Origin: Pseudomonas sp. AOB-7
Lineage (GTDB): Bacteria > Pseudomonadota > Gammaproteobacteria > Pseudomonadales > Pseudomonadaceae
DNA: 64,000 bases
Reading direction: 5' to 3'
Assembly: GCF_003696305.1 (NCBI RefSeq)
Contig: NZ_RFFK01000010.1
Span: forward strand, 1-64,000
Made by a program: the position numbers and the translations under genes. Positions within the stretch are counted from its first letter, which is position 1. Each line of letters begins with the position of its first letter. This document shows, piece after piece, positions 40,286-49,219 of the stretch. The notes beneath the pieces were generated by a model. The model was not told the DNA's origin. It searched no databases and saw only the letters and a list, made by a program, of their open reading frames with translations.

Positions 40286-40469
40286 AACCACCCAGGCGAG
40301 GAGATCGAGGCGTACTCCGGACCCGGGTTCCGCTAGGGCGAGCAAGCAATCTTCAGCAGTCTCTCGAGGGGCCCCACCTAAGACAGGTACCTCGCCACGG
40401 CAATTTCGCGCGGCGAACCACTCCGTCCCGCGCCAGACGCCATCGGCGGTGGGACATGGAGGCTCAATC
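40286..40469 (+). other. Long leader before first secreted-protein gene, no gene seen
   Basis: About 175 bases of GC-rich transcribed leader if the sigma-54 promoter is used. It ends in a good ribosome site, GGAGG, 8 bases before ATG 40470. No c-di-GMP-I riboswitch core (GACGCAAAG) is present. Together with the bases from 39929, which hold only the repeat pair, this makes a 541-base stretch without a gene. Confidence 0.5.
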
Positions 40470-42716
40470 ATGCACAACAACAGGCTACGCAACGCGCTGC
40501 CACGCTGTCTGCTCAGCGCCCTGCTGATCGGTGGCATCACCACCACGGCATCGGTCAATGCGGTGGACGGCATCGGCACCCACGACCTCAAGCTGTTCGA
40601 ACTCGAGGGCAACACCGCCGACAACCCCGCCGGCCCGCCCACCGACTGGGACGCCCTGCACAGCGGCGCCACACCGGCCAATATGATCACCTTCACCGGC
40701 GTGCTGCCCGACCCGGCGCCGCAGACCATCTTCTGGAAGGGCGGCTCCAAGGACGTCAGCGACGTCTCCGAGTGGTGGTACAAGCAGGGCAGCGTCTCCG
40801 ACAAGAGCAACATCACCAACGCCTACGCCGCCGCCTATACCGCGCCGGCCGATGTCTGCGTCACCAGCGCCAGCAACAACACGGTGGTGGACTGCGCCAC
40901 CGCCGGCTCGGTGGTGCTGCATGAGCAGGGCGACCTGATCGTCTACTTCGGCATGGACCGCTTCGCCAACAGCGGCGACACCTTCGGCGGCTTCTGGTTC
41001 TTCCAGGACCCGGCGGTCGGCATCGGCGACGTGAACGGCCAAGGCCAGTTCAGCGGCAACCACGTGGCCGCCACCGCCACCGAGCCCGGCGACGTGCTGG
41101 TGCTGGTGGAATACCCGCAGGCCTCCGGGGCCACTCCGGAGATCAAGGTCTACGAGTGGGACCCGAACCAGGTGCGCGGCCCCAACATCGCCCCCAACCT
41201 GTCGCTGCGCTTCACCGCCAGCCAGGCCGAGTGCAACAACGCCGACGGGCTCGGCAAGCTGGCCTGCGCCAAGGTCAACCTGGTCACCCTGCCCAACCCG
41301 CCCTGGGACTACACGCCCAAGGGCGGCAACGCCAACAGCGTGATGCCGACCCAGACCTTCTTCGAGGGCGGCATCAACCTGACCGGCATCCTCGGCAGCA
41401 CTCCCTGCATCAGCTCCTTCCTCGCCGAGACCCGCTCCTCCCGTTCGGAAACCGCCAGCCTGGAAGACTTCGCCTTCGGCGGCTTCGATGCCTGCGGCGC
41501 CAACGTCAGCAAGTCCTGCGAAGCGGAAATCAGCGAGACTGGCGACAGCGTCACCGTGACCTTCTGGGGCGAGGTGAACAACACCGGCGGCCTGCCGCTG
41601 GATATCGAGCTGGAGGATGACCAGGCCAATTCGACCTTCACCAAGGTCTGCGTCGACGGCAGCGACAGCAGCACGCCCGATGGCCGCTGCGTTGGCGAAG
41701 CCAATATCGCCGGCCTGACCCTGGGCGCCATTGCCAGCTTCAACCTCGGCGGCGGCCAGAGCGTGGTCTACGAGGGCCAGTACAGCCTGAGCGAGTTCGA
41801 CGAAACCACCGAGTTCGTCGACACCGTGACCCTGCGCTTCTACGACCCCGGCACCGGCGCGCTGATCGACACGGAAACCGCCACTTCAGCGGAATGTCCG
41901 CCCACTGGCGATCCGAGCATCCTGGTGACCAAGCTGTGCTTCGCCAACCTGACGAACAACGGCAGCCAGATCGATCGCAGCTTCAGCGGCACGGTGAGCA
42001 ACGACGGCAACGTCAAGCTGGATGGCGTCAACCTCAGCGACAGCGACTATGCCGGCGCCTTCTCGGCCTGGCTGGACGACGGCGACGGCGTCTTCGACGA
42101 CAGCCTCGACAGCCCCTTCGCGCTGCCAGGCGCGCTGGAGCCGGGCGACCTGCTGTTCTACAGCTTCGAGATGCTCGATGGCGAGTTCGCCCACAGCAAC
42201 ACCATCACCGCCAGCGGCACCAACGTGTTCGACCAGAGCACGGTAAGCGCCAACGCCGTGGTGACCGAGTGCTCGCCGGACGTGAATCCGGGCCTGAGCC
42301 TCACCAAGGACTGCGATCCGGAAAATGCCGGCGTGCGCCTGGTGGCCGACGGCGGCGTGGTACTGGTCGAGGTGGACAACGTGATAGTGGTGGAAAACAC
42401 CGGCGACGTGGCCCTCGCGGTCACCGTCAGCGACGACCAGGTGCAGGCGCTGGTCGAGGAAGGCAGCGCGCTGTTCACCTGCCCGCCGGCCACTCCCAAC
42501 AGCTGCACCGGCACCCTGAACCCGGGCGTCTCGGCGACCTTCCGCCAGACCTACCGGCCGGACGGCCTGTCCCTGGGCGCCGGCGGCAGCCTGGAACTGC
42601 CCAGCAGCGTGTCCTTCGTCAACACCGCCACAGCCACCGCCACCGCGGCGGTTGGCGGGGACCAGGTGGCAGCTGACCCGGTAAGCGCCGACTGCCCGCT
42701 GTGCCCGGCTCCCTGA
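40470..42716 (+). CDS. Large secreted protein, paralogue 1 (shared N-domain plus DUF11-like repeats)
   Basis: A 748-residue exported protein. The signal peptide (MHNNRLRNALPRCLLSALLI ... ASVNA) should be cut before VDG. Residues about 32-345 form a domain shared with the next gene, with YAAAYTAP, YFGMDRFANSGD, FWFFQD, LVLVEYPQ, EIKVYEWDP and SSFLAETRSSRSETA. Two to three beta-sandwich repeats of the DUF11 sort follow (VTVTFWGEVNNTGGLPLD; RSFSGTVSNDGNVKLDGV), with paired cysteines, ending in CPLCPAP. It lacks the C-terminal TPGFWKN domain of its paralogue. Folded, disulfide-bearing exoproteins next to a T2SS are likely substrates; this is inference. No enzymatic motif seen. Function unknown. 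Confidence 0.85.
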   Translation: MHNNRLRNALPRCLLSALLIGGITTTASVNAVDGIGTHDLKLFELEGNTADNPAGPPTDWDALHSGATPANMITFTGVLPDPAPQTIFWKGGSKDVSDVSEWWYKQGSVSDKSNITNAYAAAYTAPADVCVTSASNNTVVDCATAGSVVLHEQGDLIVYFGMDRFANSGDTFGGFWFFQDPAVGIGDVNGQGQFSGNHVAATATEPGDVLVLVEYPQASGATPEIKVYEWDPNQVRGPNIAPNLSLRFTASQAECNNADGLGKLACAKVNLVTLPNPPWDYTPKGGNANSVMPTQTFFEGGINLTGILGSTPCISSFLAETRSSRSETASLEDFAFGGFDACGANVSKSCEAEISETGDSVTVTFWGEVNNTGGLPLDIELEDDQANSTFTKVCVDGSDSSTPDGRCVGEANIAGLTLGAIASFNLGGGQSVVYEGQYSLSEFDETTEFVDTVTLRFYDPGTGALIDTETATSAECPPTGDPSILVTKLCFANLTNNGSQIDRSFSGTVSNDGNVKLDGVNLSDSDYAGAFSAWLDDGDGVFDDSLDSPFALPGALEPGDLLFYSFEMLDGEFAHSNTITASGTNVFDQSTVSANAVVTECSPDVNPGLSLTKDCDPENAGVRLVADGGVVLVEVDNVIVVENTGDVALAVTVSDDQVQALVEEGSALFTCPPATPNSCTGTLNPGVSATFRQTYRPDGLSLGAGGSLELPSSVSFVNTATATATAAVGGDQVAADPVSADCPLCPAP

Positions 42717-42763
42717 GCCACTTAACCGGCCCCGGCAGTAGCGGGGCCTTCACCACCCGATAG

Positions 42764-42786
42764 AAGGGGCGCCTCGGCGCCCCTTT
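42764..42786 (+). terminator. Rho-independent terminator after paralogue 1
   Basis: GGGGCGCC/GGCGCCCC stem of 8 bp with a 2-base loop followed by TTTCG. A second hairpin (GGCCCCG/CGGGGCC, 42728-42748) lies just before it. The two paralogues are therefore likely separate transcription units. Confidence 0.7.
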
Positions 42787-43006
42787 CGCTTGCCGGCGCT
42801 GCCTTGTATCGCGGCCTGAACAGCACACCGCCGGCCCGAAAAGCCGTGCAGCCCAGTCAGTACGGGGGTTCGTGGCGGTCGAACGGCGGCGGCTGTTTCA
42901 AAGCTTGGACAGCCCGTACCGCCCTCCTCCGGATATGTTTCAAAAGCTATCCGCGCACGCCTCACACAGGAATAAAAATCCAATGAAAATCAATGCATTA
43001 CCCATA

Positions 43007-43022
43007 TGGCACGGTAATTGTT
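43007..43022 (+). promoter_or_regulatory. Sigma-54-like promoter of second secreted-protein gene
   Basis: TGGCACGGTAATTGTT carries the same -24 box (TGGCACG), the same TAATTG and the same spacing as the element at 40270; 13 of the first 14 bases are identical. It lies 219 bases upstream of ATG 43241. The DNA just upstream is A/T-rich (AATAAAAATCCAATGAAAAT), as is common near sigma-54 promoters. Confidence 0.65.
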
Positions 43023-43240
43023 TGTAGTGACGGCGAGAAGACCTCAAGGGCCTTCGGGCGGTTCCTGTTCATCGGGTAGTAGGCAGTCGGGTGCGAGCGG
43101 GAGCCAGTGGAAGCAATGCCGGGTTGGCGTAGGGCCGCTGTGGCCCAGAGCCGTGCGCGTAAAGGGACACGCGCCAGCGTCAGCCGGGATCGGTGTTCGC
43201 CAACGGCAAGGGCAGCCGGGCAACGCCTGGGAGCAAGACC
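43023..43240 (+). other. Long leader before second secreted-protein gene, no gene seen
   Basis: About 210 bases of GC-rich leader rich in short GGG and CGGGNAG-type runs, ending in GGGAG before ATG 43241. It does not align by eye with the leader of the first paralogue beyond the promoter. With 42717-43006 (two hairpins, then A/T-rich promoter DNA) this is a 524-base stretch without a gene. Confidence 0.45.
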
Positions 43241-45922
43241 ATGCACACACTCAACTCATGGCAAACGCTGCTGAGGTTCACGCTCGGCGCGGTGCTGGTG
43301 GGCGGCATGACGTCGACGGTGGTCAACGCCGTGGACGGCAACCCACCGGGACTGTTCGAGCTGGACGCCAACACCGTCGACAACGGCGGCGGCGGCGACG
43401 ACTGGGGCGGGCTGTACAGCAATCCGCCCGGCAGTTCGGTCGCCTTCACCACCATCCTCGCCGACCCCGCACCGCTGACCATCTTCACCGGCGGCGGGTC
43501 GAAGGACATCCTCGACATCCCCAACTGGCGGCACACCAACGGTAGCGTGCCGGACAAGGACGACATCACCAACGCCTATGCCGCGGCCTATATCAACCCG
43601 AGCGACGTCAGCCACGGCGGCGAAGTGCTGCACAAGGCCGGCGACATGATCATCTACTTCGGCCTGGATCGCTTCGCCAACAACGGCGACGCCCATGCCG
43701 CCTTCTGGTTCTTCCAGAACGACGTGGGTCTTAACCCCAACGGCACCTTCGTCGGCCAGCACGCCGGTCGCGACGACGCCAATGGCAAGCGCGGCGACCT
43801 GATGGTCCTGGTGGAGTACCCGCAAGGCTCCAATGCCGTACCGGAGATCAAGGTCTACGAGTGGGACCCGCTGAAACAAGGTACCCCCGTCGCCGACAAC
43901 CTGAGCCTGCTGTACAGCTCGACCAGCGCCAAGTGCGACGGCACCGGCAACAAGCTGGCCTGCGCCACCACCAACACGGCGGATCTGCCGCTGCCGGCCT
44001 GGCCCTATGCGCCCAAGCTGGGCAACAAGAACCGCCTGCCCGCGGAGAGCTTCTTCGAGGGCGGCGTCAACGTCAGCGCCCTGCTGGGCGGCAATGTGCC
44101 CTGCTTCAGCAGCTTCCTCGCCGAAACCCGTTCCTCGCGTTCGGAGACCGCGCAACTGAAGGACTTCGTGCTGGGCAACTTCGACGTCTGCGCCATTGAG
44201 GTGACCAAGAACTGCGTGGCCACCGTCGACAGCGAAGACGGCGGCAACAGCATCAAGGTCGACTTCAGCGGCACCGTGACCAACAGCGGCGCCCTGGCGC
44301 TGAACGACGTCACCGTGGTCGATGACATGGGCACCCCGGGCGACACCAGCGACGATGTCGTGGTATTCGGGCCCGCCACGCTGAACCCCGGCCAGAGCGA
44401 GAACTACTCCGGCGACTACAACACCACCGCGATTCCCGCAACGGACGTGGTGACCGCCACCGGCCATCGCAACGGTACCTCGGTATCGGCTACCGCCGAG
44501 GCCAGCTGCTCGCCGGATCTCGACCCGCAGCTGAGCGTGGACAAGCTATGCACCGCGGCGCTCAACTCCGCCGGTGACGGCATCGAGGTCAGCTTCATGG
44601 GCACGGTGACCAACACCGGCAACGTCGCCCTGGAAGACGTCATGGTGGTGGACGACGGCGGTACGCCGGGCGATACCAGCGATGACCAGACCTTCAATAT
44701 CGGCACTCTGAACGCCGGGGCCTCGGCCAACTACAACGGCAGCTTCGGCGTACTCGGCGCGGTCAGCTCCAGCGACAGCGTGGTGGCCAGCGGCACCGAC
44801 GTGCTGGGTGGCTCGCCGGTATCGGCCAGTGCCAGCGCCAGTTGCGCCGCCGACACCAACCCGGCCATCGCCGTCGACAAGGTCTGCACCGCCGACATCA
44901 ATGCCAGCGGTACCGGCATCGACGTCAGCTTCAACGGTACGGTGCGCAACGTCGGCGACGTGGTACTGACCGGCGTGACCGTGACGGACGACAACGGCAC
45001 CCCGGGCGTTCCGGGCGACGACGTCACGGTGCTCGGCCCGATCGACCTGGCTCCGGGCGATTCGGCCAACTACAGCGGCAGCTTCGGCGCCAGCGGTAGC
45101 AGCTCCACCGACACCGTCACCGCCAGCGGCAGCGACCTGCTGACCGGCAGTCCGGTATCGGAAACCGCCTCGGCCAGCTGCAGCGCGGATGTGCTGCCGG
45201 CCCTCGACGTCACCAAGCAGTGCACCGACGCACCGGCCTTCGGCATGCCGATCCTGTTCGACGGTAGCGTGACCAACAGCGGCAACGTGACCCTGCTCGA
45301 CGTCATCGTCACCGATGACAACGGCACCCCGGGCGATACCTCGGACGACGTGGTGTTCAACATCGGCAACCTGGCTCCGGGGGCAAGCGCCAACTACAAC
45401 GGCAGTTACGACCCCGGCGTGGCCGGGCCTTCGACCAACACCGTGGTAGCCACTGCCAGCGATGCCGTGGAAAGCTCGCCGGTATCCAGCAGCCCGGCCA
45501 GCGCAACCTGCGAAGTACCGCCTCCGGGCGAAGAAGGCTGCACTCCCGGCTTCTGGAAGAACAGCCTGGGGAGCTGGGCACCCACCGGCTACAGCCCGAA
45601 CCAGACCGTCGGCTCGGTGTTCAGCCTGCCGGCTGGCGTGCTGAACAATCAGCTGAGCGGCAACTCCCTGCTGCAGGCGCTGAACTACGGTGGCGGTGAA
45701 AACCTGGTCGGCTCCGCGCAGATTCTCCTGCGCGCCGCCGTGGCGTCGATCCTCAACGCGGCTCACCCGGATGTGGACTTCACCCGGACGGCCGCCTCGG
45801 TGATCGCCGACGTCAATGCCGCCCTGGCCACTAAGGACCGGACAACCATCCTGGCCCTGGCCACGGCGCTCGACATCGACAATAACCTGGGCTGCGATCT
45901 GCCCAACGACAACTCGTTCTGA
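43241..45922 (+). CDS. Large secreted protein, paralogue 2 (shared N-domain, four repeats, TPGFWKN C-domain)
   Basis: An 893-residue exported protein. The signal peptide (MHTLNSWQTLLRFTLGAVLV ... VVNA) should be cut before VDG, as in paralogue 1. The shared N-domain covers residues about 30-315 (YAAAYINPSD, YFGLDRFANNGD, LVLVEYPQ, EIKVYEWDP, SSFLAETRSSRSETA). Four repeats of about 110 residues follow (about 318-425, 425-539, 539-650, 650-755). Each has K-x-C, GTVTNxGxVxL, an Asp-rich turn such as DDNGTPGDTSDD, APGxSANYxGS, and a final A-S-C. The Asp turns may bind calcium. A C-terminal domain from residue 767 begins GCTPGFWKNSLGSW. The repeats resemble DUF11-type adhesive modules. Substrate of the adjacent T2SS is inferred; function unknown. 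Confidence 0.87.
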   Translation: MHTLNSWQTLLRFTLGAVLVGGMTSTVVNAVDGNPPGLFELDANTVDNGGGGDDWGGLYSNPPGSSVAFTTILADPAPLTIFTGGGSKDILDIPNWRHTNGSVPDKDDITNAYAAAYINPSDVSHGGEVLHKAGDMIIYFGLDRFANNGDAHAAFWFFQNDVGLNPNGTFVGQHAGRDDANGKRGDLMVLVEYPQGSNAVPEIKVYEWDPLKQGTPVADNLSLLYSSTSAKCDGTGNKLACATTNTADLPLPAWPYAPKLGNKNRLPAESFFEGGVNVSALLGGNVPCFSSFLAETRSSRSETAQLKDFVLGNFDVCAIEVTKNCVATVDSEDGGNSIKVDFSGTVTNSGALALNDVTVVDDMGTPGDTSDDVVVFGPATLNPGQSENYSGDYNTTAIPATDVVTATGHRNGTSVSATAEASCSPDLDPQLSVDKLCTAALNSAGDGIEVSFMGTVTNTGNVALEDVMVVDDGGTPGDTSDDQTFNIGTLNAGASANYNGSFGVLGAVSSSDSVVASGTDVLGGSPVSASASASCAADTNPAIAVDKVCTADINASGTGIDVSFNGTVRNVGDVVLTGVTVTDDNGTPGVPGDDVTVLGPIDLAPGDSANYSGSFGASGSSSTDTVTASGSDLLTGSPVSETASASCSADVLPALDVTKQCTDAPAFGMPILFDGSVTNSGNVTLLDVIVTDDNGTPGDTSDDVVFNIGNLAPGASANYNGSYDPGVAGPSTNTVVATASDAVESSPVSSSPASATCEVPPPGEEGCTPGFWKNSLGSWAPTGYSPNQTVGSVFSLPAGVLNNQLSGNSLLQALNYGGGENLVGSAQILLRAAVASILNAAHPDVDFTRTAASVIADVNAALATKDRTTILALATALDIDNNLGCDLPNDNSF

Positions 45923-45970
45923 GTGGCAACCACCCCGGAGTCAGGGATGACCCCGAGGTGAGAAGGAAAG

Positions 45971-46004
45971 AAAAAAGCGCAGGGCGTGGCCCTGCGCTTT
46001 TTTT
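45971..46004. terminator. Bidirectional terminator between convergent genes
   Basis: AAAAAAGCGCAGGGC, a GTG loop, then GCCCTGCGC and TTTTTTT. The 9-bp GC stem has T-runs in both directions, so it can end both the paralogue 2 transcript and the metalloprotease transcript. Confidence 0.95.
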
Positions 46005-46055
46005 ATCCCCCGCCCATAGGATCGCCAGCACGCCGGCTCCCAGGGCCTGGCGTCC

Positions 46056-48374
46056 CTACCTGCCGCCGTTGCCCTTGCCGCCGGTGCTGCCGCTGTCCGC
46101 GCTGCTGGCCTGCAGGCCGATATACACGGTGGCGCTGGCGCTGAGCTTGCCGTCGCTGATGGTGTAGCGGAACTGGTCGCCGCTCTTGAAGCTCTTCGCC
46201 GGGCTGTAGGTCAGGGTGCCGTTGCTGTTGAGGGTCACCGAGCCCTTGCTGCCCTGGTCGAAGGCCACCACCTTGATCGCGTCGCCGTCCGGATCGCTGT
46301 CGTTGCCCAGCACGTTGATGGTCACCGGCGACTTGCTGGTCAGCGTCACGCTGTCGTCCTTGGCCAGCGGCGCGCGGTTGCTGCTGACGACCGGGTTGTC
46401 CACCACATAGCTGGCGCTGGCGCTGGCGCTGGTGCTATTGGCGCTGGCGGTGGCGCTGATGTTGTAGAAGCCGTCGGCGGCGGTGTTCGGCGAGGTGGCG
46501 CGCAGGGTCACGCTGGCGCTGGCGCCGGGGGCCAGGCTCAGGCTGCTGGCCAGGCTGGTGCTCCAGCCGCTGGGCTTGCCGGCGGCGAGGCTGAAGCTGC
46601 TGCTGGAGCAGCCGGCGCTGTCCTTGTTGGTCACCGTGACGCTGTAGTCGAAGCTGCTGCCGGCGGCCAGCCAGGTGCTCTGGCCCGGGGTCATGCTGAC
46701 GCTGGGGGCGCTGCGGCTGCAGGTCGGCGCGGTGCTGCCGGAGAAGTCGACGCTGACCAGGGCCTGGCTGGTGTCCACCCATTCGGTGCTGATGCGCACG
46801 CCGGCGGCCGCATCGCTGAAGCTTTTGCCGCCAACCAGGGCGGCGTCCTTCATGTCGACGAAATTGCTGCCCGCGGTCATGTCCAGCAGGTAGCCGCTGT
46901 TGCCGTTGCTCGGGCTGGCCTGGCGGACGGTCACGCCGTTGAAGATGTTGCCCGTGTCGATCACGCCGCGGTCGGTGATCTGCGCATCGAAGCCCAGCGG
47001 CTTGCGCAGCTCCACGTAGTAGTAGCTGGGTTGGCCGTTGGCATCCACGCCCTTGGCGATCTTCAGGCCCTTGGCCTGGCTGCTCTGCACGCTGTTGGGC
47101 TGCAGGTTGAAGCTGCCGGCGCTGCCGACGGTGATCAGGTTGCCGCTGGCCAGCCAGCCCAGGCGCTCCTTGTTGAACAGGTTGAAGTGCCCGACCGTGC
47201 CGGCATAGCCCATGATGTCGACGGTGTCGCCGTATTCCTGGGTGGCGCAGCTGCTGCCCAGGGTAGTGTCGCCGCAGTCCATGGCATGGGCGTGGTGCAG
47301 GCCGAGGTTGTGCCCCAGTTCGTGGGCCACGGTGCGCAGGATCATGCTGCCGTTGATCCAGCTGCTGGAAGGCAGGGCACCGACCTGGCCCATGCCGGTA
47401 TAGCCGCAGGCGTTCTTCGGGAAGATGTAGACGAAGCGATCGTAGTTGGCCAGGTTGAAGCCGCCGCTCTGGGCGGCCTGCTTGGCATACTTCTCGATGG
47501 CGAAGCCATCGCACACGGTGCTGTTCACCGGAATGGTGTACCAGCCGGCGACGTTGCCGGTGAGCCAGGTCTGCTGGCTGGAGTTTTCCTTGAGGAAGTT
47601 GCTGACGTCGCCGAATACCAGGCTATTGGCCTGGGTGGCGGTCCAGGGCTTCTCGCTCGGCTTGTCCTGGAAGTTGACCAGGATCGCCAGGGTGCGCTGG
47701 GCGCCGGTGGTGTTGGGCAGGTCATAGGCCAGGGTGCCGCTGCCGGTGCCGCCATCGGCCAGCATCAGGCCCTGCTCGTCGTCGCCGACCACCAGTTCGC
47801 CCTGCACGCTGCCGGCGGCGTCGGCGGACTCCAGCAACCAGCCCTGGGCGCGCACGGCCACACCGCTGCGCCATTCCTTGTTGCGCTCGGCGAAACGCAG
47901 CTCGAAACGCTCGCCGAACGGGGTCTTGAGCAGATGACGCAGCTTGGCGCCGTCCTCGTAGTCCTCGTAGACCACCTCCAGCTCGCCCTCCAGATCCAGG
48001 CGCTGCTCCAGCTTGGCCAGCACCTCGGCCGGCATGCCGCGCTGCTTGTCCTCGGGGATGGTCACGCGCAGCAGCTCGGCCGGGTGGTGCTCGGCCAGCT
48101 CGCCGAGCAGGGCACGGCGCTCCTCGGCCTTGGCCAGCAGCTGGCGCTGCAGCTGCTCGCGCGCCGCGCCGGATGCGTTCTGCCAACGTTTGTGCAGCGC
48201 CAGCAGCTCCTGGGTTCCGGTGCTCGCCGCCAGGCGCGCGGCCAGGGCGTTCTTCGCCGGCTGCGTCTGCTCGGCATGAACATGGCCGGGAGCTGCCAGG
48301 GCTGAGGGATGAGCGAGGCTGCCGGCGGCGAGAATGGCCAGGGCAAAGGCGTAGCGAGGCATGGACGGGCGCAT
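46056..48374 (-). CDS. Secreted zinc metalloprotease (gametolysin/M11-like) with C-terminal Ig-like domains
   Basis: A 772-residue exported protease. Signal peptide MRPSMPRYAFALAILAAGSL is followed by a propeptide-like region to about residue 220. The catalytic domain contains the zincin motif HELGHNLGLHH (about 350-360) and a downstream Met-turn-like VDIMGYAG. A NEW3-type beta domain (about 555-640; SVTVTNKDSAGCSSSSFSL) and a cadherin-like domain (about 665-755; VTINVLGNDSDPDGDAI) end it, then a Gly/Ser tail. Start 48374 has AGGAG 6 bases upstream. Its leader carries a probable c-di-GMP-I riboswitch. A typical T2SS exoenzyme; it might process the neighbouring secreted proteins, which is a guess. 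Confidence 0.93.
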   Translation of the reverse strand: MRPSMPRYAFALAILAAGSLAHPSALAAPGHVHAEQTQPAKNALAARLAASTGTQELLALHKRWQNASGAAREQLQRQLLAKAEERRALLGELAEHHPAELLRVTIPEDKQRGMPAEVLAKLEQRLDLEGELEVVYEDYEDGAKLRHLLKTPFGERFELRFAERNKEWRSGVAVRAQGWLLESADAAGSVQGELVVGDDEQGLMLADGGTGSGTLAYDLPNTTGAQRTLAILVNFQDKPSEKPWTATQANSLVFGDVSNFLKENSSQQTWLTGNVAGWYTIPVNSTVCDGFAIEKYAKQAAQSGGFNLANYDRFVYIFPKNACGYTGMGQVGALPSSSWINGSMILRTVAHELGHNLGLHHAHAMDCGDTTLGSSCATQEYGDTVDIMGYAGTVGHFNLFNKERLGWLASGNLITVGSAGSFNLQPNSVQSSQAKGLKIAKGVDANGQPSYYYVELRKPLGFDAQITDRGVIDTGNIFNGVTVRQASPSNGNSGYLLDMTAGSNFVDMKDAALVGGKSFSDAAAGVRISTEWVDTSQALVSVDFSGSTAPTCSRSAPSVSMTPGQSTWLAAGSSFDYSVTVTNKDSAGCSSSSFSLAAGKPSGWSTSLASSLSLAPGASASVTLRATSPNTAADGFYNISATASANSTSASASASYVVDNPVVSSNRAPLAKDDSVTLTSKSPVTINVLGNDSDPDGDAIKVVAFDQGSKGSVTLNSNGTLTYSPAKSFKSGDQFRYTISDGKLSASATVYIGLQASSADSGSTGGKGNGGR

Positions 48375-48432
48375 GAGGCTCTCCTGAAACGGGGTTCAGA
48401 AAAGTTCCTCTTCACGGCGGTCCTGTGAGGGG

Positions 48433-48510
48433 GGTCTCCTTCGGCAGTCCGGCGGCCCCGGTGGGGCCCGTAACTTTGCGTCGCCAGGTTGCCCTGGTTA
48501 TGCCTTTGTC
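48433..48510 (-). promoter_or_regulatory. Probable c-di-GMP-I (GEMM-I) riboswitch in metalloprotease leader
   Basis: Read on the minus strand: AAAGGCATAACC, a CCAGG-GCAA-CCTGG hairpin with a GNRA tetraloop (48484-48497), the hallmark GACGCAAAG (48474-48482), then ACGGGCCCC-ACC-GGGGCC as the second stem and CCGGACTGCCGAAGG closing the fold. Order, tetraloop and core match the GEMM-I aptamer. It ends 58 bases before the metalloprotease ATG. A short CTGAA/TTCAG hairpin next to the Shine-Dalgarno could be part of the output switch, but on or off cannot be told. Confidence 0.78.
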
Positions 48511-49219
48511 GGGAGAGGAGCTTTCTGTAAGCGGTATTACAAAGGACGGCGAGCCGTCCGGTTAAAGCCCCTCGAGCGCTCCGGCCACTGTTTCGTCAGC
48601 GACCGGATCGGAAAACCTCACTGTTTACTGCACTTTGCAGCGGGGTGAATCCTGTAACAGTTGCCAGAATAAGACTGTTCATTTTCTGTACAACTGTAAC
48701 GGATGCAGAAGCTATCACCCCGCCTGTTCATTTTTTATACATTTCATGCATAACGATGCCCTGGTTGGTTGAAAAATGATCTAGAACTTTTCCCCGGCAC
48801 CCTTGCAAGGCCCGTTGCAGAGGCGCGCATGGGCAAAACCCGGGGTGCCATGAAAGGGCTACCGTTTATCGCCTGGGCCGCCACAACGTGACCCAACTCA
48901 CAAAGAAAAGCCTGGCTTATCAGTGAGTTGCGGGATGGCCATAGGCCATGACAGGGGTACGATGTGGCAGGTCTCGGGCGCTCGAAGCCCCGTCCCACTC
49001 GAGCCGACAACGCGGCCGCAATACCAAAGCCGAGCGGACGAAATCTGCTCGGCGAAGGGGCGCCTAGGGAAACGCTGAGATAGTCGGGCGCAAGCGGGAC
49101 AGCAGCTTTATCGCTGACCAGCGCTTGCGCCGGCCCGAGGGGGAATAATCCGGAATCGCCTTGATAGCTGGGCTCCCGCCTTCGCGGGAGCGACGGCAGA
49201 TGGCTTTATCAGGACGTCC
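48511..49219. other. Gene-free stretch with direct repeats and three hairpins
   Basis: About 700 bases without a credible gene. Near the riboswitch side are two direct copies of CTGTTCATTTTnTnTACA (48675-48692 and 48724-48741, 16 of 18 bases equal). They lie in A/T-rich DNA that should hold the metalloprotease promoter. Further right are three hairpins in a row: GCCGAGC/GCTCGGC (49029-49053), GCGCAAGCG/CGCTTGCGC (49088-49130) and the REP-like GCTCCCGC/GCGGGAGC (49172-49191). A structured RNA cannot be excluded. Confidence 0.5.
49172..49191. repeat. REP-like hairpin
   Basis: GCTCCCGC-CTTC-GCGGGAGC, a perfect 8-bp stem with a 4-base loop. The sequence class (GGGCTCCCGCCTTCGCGGGAGC) is a common dispersed palindrome in gamma-proteobacteria. 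Confidence 0.7.

Noticed and set aside
43023..43240. Second c-di-GMP riboswitch in the leaders of the paralogues
   Set aside because: Neither leader contains the GACGCAAAG core or a GNRA-capped first stem.
44200..45530. CRISPR or tandem DNA repeats in paralogue 2
   Set aside because: The periodicity is at protein level (repeats of about 110 residues) with diverged DNA and no spacers.
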